In this document: one piece after another, positions 58,327 through 64,000 of the stretch
How the letters are laid out: every line of letters begins with the position of its first letter
Position numbering within the stretch: position 1 is the first letter of the stretch
NCBI GenBank assembly: GCA_022818135.1
Contig: JAFMSR010000003.1
Coordinates: 13,317,325-13,381,324, forward strand
Direction of reading: 5' to 3'
DNA length: 64,000 nt
Origin: Saxidomus purpurata
Taxonomy: Eukaryota > Mollusca > Bivalvia > Venerida > Veneridae
Notes under the pieces: generated by a model
Database searches by the model: none
What the model was told of the DNA's origin: nothing
Seen by the model: the letters and a program-made list of their open reading frames with translations, nothing else
Position numbers and translations under genes: made by a program

Positions 58327-58571
58327 AGCGCACGTGTCCCGTAGAAAACGTGATGTATTTTATCGTAAAATAATGTACATGTACATATTCTTTTTCCTCT
58401 ATATTTATGTAGGAAGTTACAATCGTTTGTGAAGTTTACGACGAGTCGACCAATCGCCGTCGGACAACACGGATGTGTATGCTGATCATGGTCTACACGA
58501 GTGGAAAAGGCAGATTCGCTTCAGGCCAGCAGGTTAGTTTTAACATTAACATTTCTACATTGATTGTACAT
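58327..58571 (+). repeat. Duplicated segment, copy 2
   Basis: The partner of 55788-56044, 2.5 kb away in the same orientation. It leads directly into the continuous satellite array. Confidence 0.6.
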
Positions 58572-60089
58572 GTTGATTTGGATCCACGTCAATACTACAT
58601 CAATACGAAGCACAAGTCGTCGGCAAGGTAGTTTGAACTTAGTTACCTTACATAGATTCAGCATGTTGATTATAACAACACTAACCGAAGAGGCAACCGT
58701 ACTTGTCGCCGCCGGGGTATTGTTTTTTTTTCTCTGATATGATCTATAGTAGTCAAAATTCCGACGCAATAATCGTCGGGAGTGTATTTTAGACTTGCTT
58801 ATTTTTCATATACCGATCACGCTGATTATAATTCATACTGGTCGAGAACGCCGACACTTTTGTCGTCGGCAGGGTAGTAAAGACTTAATTTCTTGTATTT
58901 ATTTTTGAACATGGTGCTTACTGACCACACTGGTTGAAAACACCGACATACATGGCGTCGGCAGGGTAATTAAGATTTATCTACTTTACATCTATTGAAA
59001 AATACTGATTTTGAATCACCGACAGTTCAAAATGCCCACACACTTTTCGTCGGTAGAGTAGTTAAGACTTGTTAACTTTATATTTATTGATTATACTATG
59101 ATTCACACTGATTAAGATGTCGACATACTAGTTGTCGATGGAATAGTTTAGACATACATACCTTATATATATAGAACATGGTGATTATGATCTCATCGTC
59201 GGCAGGGTAGTTAGGACTAGCTTACCTCACATCTATAGAACACGCTGATTATGATTGACACTGGCCAAAGTAACCGACACATTTATTGTCGGCAGGGTTG
59301 TTAGGACTTGCCTACTGTACATATCTATAACATGTTGATTATAAACTACACTGGCCGAAATAATCGACATACATATTGTCGGCGTGGTAGTTAGGACTTG
59401 CTCGCTTTGCATATCTACAACATGCTGATTAATGATTTATAATGGTCGAAATAACAGACACACTTATTGTCGGCAGGGTACTTAGGGATTCCTCGCTTTG
59501 CTGATTTCGATCCAAACTGGTCAAAAAGGCCGACAAACAGGTCGTCGGCAGGATAGTTTAGACTTATTCACTTAACATCTATTGGCTATGCTGATTATGA
59601 TCCACACCAGTCAGGTCGGCAGAATATTTTAAACTTACTTACCTAACGTAGATTAGACAAGCTGATAAAATCCACAGTAACCGAAAAGTCCGACGCACTT
59701 GTCGTCGGCAGGGAAGTTTAAAAACTTAAAATCTATTGATCATGCTGGTTATGATTCACATCAATCGAAAAGACCGACACAGTAGTAGGCGGGAGGGTAG
59801 CTTAGTTTTCATATACCGATCATGCTGATTATAATTCATACTCACCGAGAACGCCGACACTTTAGTCGTCGGCAGGGTAGTTTAGACTTAATTTCTTAGA
59901 TCTATTGAAGATAATGATTATTACTCACACTAGTCGAAAATGCCGACACACTAGTCGTCGGCAGTGTAATCTATACTTATTAGATAAACATCTATTGAAG
60001 ATACTGAATGATCAACACTGGTCGAAAAGGCCAACAGGCGATTGATATTTATTTACAATTGCAACTATTGGACATGATGATTCGATTCA
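58572..60089 (+). repeat. Diverged flank of the 84-bp satellite
   Basis: About 16 diverged units of about 80-100 bp, each with 'gccgacac..t.gtcgtcggcagggtagtt.agactt', 'ttaca.ctattgaacatgctgattatgat.cacactggtcgaaa'. Units differ at many positions, as expected at the old edge of an array. Confidence 0.85.
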
Positions 60090-62870
60090 AACTAGTCGCA
60101 AATACCGACACTTTGGTCGTCGGCAGGGTAGTTAAAATTTTGTAAACAATGATTGAACATGCTCCTTTTGACCATACTGGTCGATAAAACCGACACTTTG
60201 GTCGTCGGTAGGGTAGTTAAAATTTGTAAACAACGATTGAACATGCTACTTTTGACCATACTGGTTGAAAATGCCGACACTTTTGTCGTCGGTAGGGTAG
60301 TTAAAATTTGTAAACAATGATTGAACATGCTCCTTTTGACCATACTGGTCGATAAAACCGACACTTTGGTCGTCGGTAGGGTAGTTAAAATTTGTAAACA
60401 ACGATTGAACATGCTACTTTTGACCATACGTGCTTGAAAATGCCGACACTTTGGTCGTCGGTAGGGTAGTTAAAATTTGTAAACAACGATTGAACATGCT
60501 ACTTTTGACCATACTGGTTGAAAATGCCGACACTTTGGTCGTCGGCAGGGTAGTTAAAATATTTTAAACAATGATTGAACATGCTCCTTTTGACCATACT
60601 GGTTGAAAATGCCGACACTTTGGTCGTCGGCAGGGTAGTTAAAAATATTTTAAACAATGATTGAACATGCTCCTTTTCACCATACTAGTCGAAAATACCG
60701 ACACTTTGGTCGTCGGCAGCGTAGTTGAAATTTTGTAAACAATGATTGAACATGCTCCTTTTGACCATACTAGTCGGAAATACCGACTGGTCGTCGGCAG
60801 GGTAGTTAAAAATATTTTAAACAATGATTGAACATGCTCCTTTTGACCATACTAGTCGAAAATGCCGACACTTTGGCCGTCGGCAGGGAAGTTAAAATTT
60901 TGTAAACAATGATTGAACATGCTCCTTTTGACCATACTAGTCGAAAATACCGACACTTTGGTCGTCGGCAGGGAAGTTTAAATTTTGTAAACAATGCTTG
61001 AACATGATCCTTTTGACCATACTAGTCGGAAATACCGACTGGTCGTTGGCAGGGTAGTTAGAAATTTGTAAACAGTGATTGAACATGCTCCTTTTGACCA
61101 AACTAGTCGCAAATACCGACACTTTGGTCGTCGGCAGGGTAGTTAAAATTTTGTAAACAATGATTGAACATGCTCCTTTTGACCATACTGGTCGATAAAA
61201 CCGACACTTTGGTCGTCGGTAGGGTAGTTAAAATTTGTAAACAACGATTGAACATGCTACTTTTGACCATACTGGTTGAAAATGCCGACACTTTGGTCGT
61301 CGGTAGGGTAGTTAAAATTTGTAAACAATGATTGAACATGCTCCTTTTGACCATACTGGTCGATAAAACCGACACTTTGGTCGTCGGTAGGGTAGTTAAA
61401 ATTTGTAAACAACGATTGAACATGCTACTTTTGACCATACTGCTTGAAAATGCCGACACTTTGGTCGTCGGTAGGGTAGTTAAAATTTGTAAACAACGAT
61501 TGAACATGCTACTTTTGACCATACTGGTTGAAAATGCCGACACTTTGGTCGTCGGCAGGGTAGTTAAAATATTTTAAACAATGATTGAACATGCTCCTTT
61601 TGACCATACTGGTTGAAAATGCCGACACTTTGGTCGTCGGTAGGGTAGTTAAAAATATTTTAAACAATGATTGAACATGCTCCTTTTCACCATACTAGTC
61701 GAAAATACCGACACTTTGGTCGTCGGCAGCGTAGTTGAAATTTTGTAAACAATGATTGAACATGCTCCTTTTGACCATACTAGTCGGAAATACCGACTGG
61801 TCGTCGGCAGGGTAGTTAAAAATATTTTAAACAATGATTGAACATGCTCCTTTTGACCATACTAGTCGAAAATGCCGACACTTTGGTCGTCGGCAGGGAA
61901 GTTAAAATTTTGTAAACAATGATTGAACATGCTCCTTTTGACCATACTAGTCGAAAATACCGACACTTTGGTCGTCGGCAGGGAAGTTTAAATTTTGTAA
62001 ACAATGCTTGAACATGATCCTTTTGACCATACTAGTCGGAAATACCGACTGGTCGTTGGCAGGGTAGTTAGAAATTTGTAAACAGTGATTGAATAGCTCC
62101 TTTTGACCAAACTAGTCGCAAATACCGACACTTTTGTCGTTGGCAGGGTAGTTAAAATTGTGTAAACAATGATTGAACATGCTACTTTTGACCAAAGTAG
62201 TCGCAAATACCGACACTTTGGTCGTTGGCAGGGTAGTTAAAATTGTGTAAACAATGATTGAACATGCTCCTTTTGACCACACTAGTCGCAAATACCGACA
62301 CTTTGGTCATCGGCAGGGTAGTTAAAATTGTGTAAACAATGATTGAACATGCTCCTTTTGACCACACTAGTCGCAAATACCGACACTTTTGTCGTTGGCA
62401 GGGTAGTTAAAATTGTGTAAACAATGATTGAACATGCTCCTTTTGACCACACTAGTCGCAAATACTGACACTTTTGTCGTCGGCAGGGTAGTTAAAATTG
62501 TGTAAACAATGATTGACATGCTCCTTTTGACCACACTAGTCGCAAATACCGACACTTTTGTCGTTGGCAGGGTAGTTAAAATTGTGTAAACAATGATTGA
62601 ACATGCTCCTTTTGACCACACTAGTCGCAAATACCGACACTTTGGTCGTCGGCAGGGTTGTTAAAAATTTGTAAACCATGATTGAACATGCTCCTTTTGA
62701 CCATACTAGTCGAAAATACCGACACTTTGGTCATCGGCAGGGAAGTTAAAATTGTGTAAACAATGATTGAACATGCTACTTTTGACCATACTAGTCGCAA
62801 ATACCGACTGGTCGTTGGCAGGGTAGTTAAGGTTTGTAAACAATGATTGAACATGCTTCTTATTGACCAC
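60090..62870 (+). repeat. 84-bp satellite, homogeneous core with 1010-bp higher-order repeat
   Basis: About 33 units of 83-85 bp. The successive CCGAC positions 60105, 60190, 60274 and 60358 show the period. Each unit carries (G)CCGACACTTTGGTCGTCGG(C), a 5-6 bp stem with a 9-base loop, then 'cagggtagttaaaattttgtaaacaatgattgaacatgctccttttgaccatact(a/g)gtcgaaaat'. The 12-unit block from 60105 recurs from 61116 with its private variants (a unit lacking ACACTTT near 60785 and 61795, and the 'cagcgtagttgaa' unit near 60717 and 61727). From about 62120 a different subfamily ('aattgtgtaaac', 'ccacactagtcgcaaa') takes over. Open frames of 60-146 codons here are by-products. Confidence 0.95.
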
Positions 62871-64000
62871 ACACTGGTTGAAACTACCGGCACACTTGGT
62901 GTCGGCAGGATAATTAAGACTTACCTACTTTTCATCTATTGAACATGTTATGATTCACACTGATTGAAAATGTCGACATAATAGTTGTCTGCAGGATAGT
63001 TTAGATGTGCATTCCTCACATATCTAGAGCATACTGATTATGATCTGCACTGGTCGAAATAACCGACACACTTATTGTCGGCAGGGTAATTTGGTTTGCT
63101 TACTTTGCATTTTTAGAACATGCAGATTTCGACCCAAACAGGCTCTCGGCAGAGTGAATTAGACTGATTTACTTTATATCTATTGAACATGCTGATTATG
63201 ATTCACACCTGTTGCAAATTCCGACTCGCTTCTCGTCAGCAGAACAATTTACGACTTACTCGAACTTGTCAAAATGTGGGTAGTTTTACTTATTTACTCC
63301 ACATCTGTTGAACATGCTGTTTATGATTCACACTGGTCGACACAATAGTCATCGGCAGGGTAGTTGTGTGTTTTTTACTTTACATTGGTTGTACATTTGT
63401 ACAGAATTTGTACATAATAAGCACTGGTCGTCGAAAAAACCGACAAACATGTTGTTTGCCGACAGGGTAATTAAAACATTTCTACTTTTCATCTATTGAA
63501 CATGCTTATTTAAATCAACACTGGTCGAAAATACCGACAAACAGGTTGCCGACAGGGTAGTTTGGACTTATTTACTTCCCATCTATTCAACATGTTTATT
63601 GACCACACTGGTTGAAAATGCCGACATGATAAGCGTCGAGGCAGTTAAGACTTATTTACTTTACATCTATTGAACATGCTGCTTATTTACCTAACTGGTT
63701 GAAAATGCCGACACGCTAGGCGTCGGCAGGGCAACTCAGACTTATTTACTTTACATTTATTGAAAATGCTGATTATGATTCACAGCAGTCGTCGGCAGCA
63801 TAATTAAGACTTATTTACTTTACATCTATTGAACATGCTATGATTCATACTGGTTGAAGATGTCGACATAGACTGGATAGTTTAGACTTGCATACCTTAC
63901 ATATCTAGAACATTCTGATTATGATCTGCACTGGTCGGAATAACCGACACATTTATTGTCGGCAGGGTAGTTAGGACTCGCTTACATCTATTGAACATCC
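62871..64000 (+). repeat. Diverged flank of the 84-bp satellite, running off the window
   Basis: About 12 diverged units similar to those at 58.6-60.1 kb ('gccgacacgctaggcgtcggcagggcaa', 'tttactttacatctattgaacatgctgatt'). The array does not end within the window. Confidence 0.85.

Noticed and set aside
60092..62893. Minus-strand frames of 60-146 codons with MVKRSMFNHCLQ repeats
   Set aside because: They follow the 84-bp satellite unit (28 codons) exactly. They are a by-product of the period, not a repeat protein.
1..64000. CRISPR-like arrays, given the many regular repeats
   Set aside because: The repeats are contiguous tandem units without unique spacers, and the sequence is eukaryotic. 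No cas genes are present.

Overview
The window looks like nuclear DNA from a marine or freshwater bivalve mollusc. This rests on three things. The DNA is AT-rich with very low gene density. The Toll-like receptor has the protostome 'multiple cysteine cluster' layout. The interspersed repeats are of kinds I associate with bivalve genomes: units with 'aggtcaaggtcacagtgacc', units with 'gataactctgtcaagg', ends reading 'gtgagcgatatag...cctcttgttt', and GAACA-pentamer tails. The species cannot be fixed from the sequence alone.

Three protein-coding genes are well supported, and each has its whole visible coding sequence in one exon. (1) 2941-4701, minus strand: a 586-residue BTB/Kelch-like protein with a degenerate BTB half, a serine-rich N-terminus and a Kelch propeller. 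(2) 12596-16369, minus strand: a 1257-residue Toll-like receptor with two leucine-rich blocks, one membrane span and a TIR domain whose BB-loop is atypical. (3) 47454-48788, plus strand: a 445-residue protein with a recognisable but very divergent forkhead domain. For the receptor and the forkhead gene, a good 3' splice acceptor lies a few bases before the start ATG, so both probably have an untranslated first exon upstream. No operon-like grouping is expected or seen. The receptor could act in innate sensing and the forkhead protein in transcription, but nothing in the sequence ties the three genes together.

The rest is intergenic DNA and repeats. 1-2940 holds a short foldback element and a decayed interspersed repeat with a local minisatellite. 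4745-12595 holds microsatellites, two oppositely oriented copies of a bivalve 'ATGCCCCC' repeat and a 23-bp minisatellite. 16400-33500 is mostly non-repetitive non-coding DNA, with a small terminal-inverted-repeat family and a GAACA minisatellite. 33500-34220 holds two adjacent inverted-repeat elements with target-site duplications. 39100-40815 is a GCAGTA-type minisatellite. 43716-45842 is a 2.1-kb foldback element built of 21-bp units. 49640-50480 is an interspersed repeat that runs directly into a 23-bp satellite (50560-52160) with a 552-bp higher-order period. 53138-55240 holds further repeats and a 5'-truncated, frameshifted LINE. From about 55.8 kb to the end the DNA is dominated by an 84-bp satellite whose units carry a CCGAC...GTCGG hairpin. 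Its core (60.1-62.1 kb) has a second-level repeat of about 1010 bp.

I found no CRISPR array, rRNA gene, convincing functional tRNA gene, or recognisable defence or biosynthetic cluster. The most unusual items are the divergent forkhead protein, the receptor's shifted BB-loop proline, the large foldback element and the two satellites with higher-order structure.
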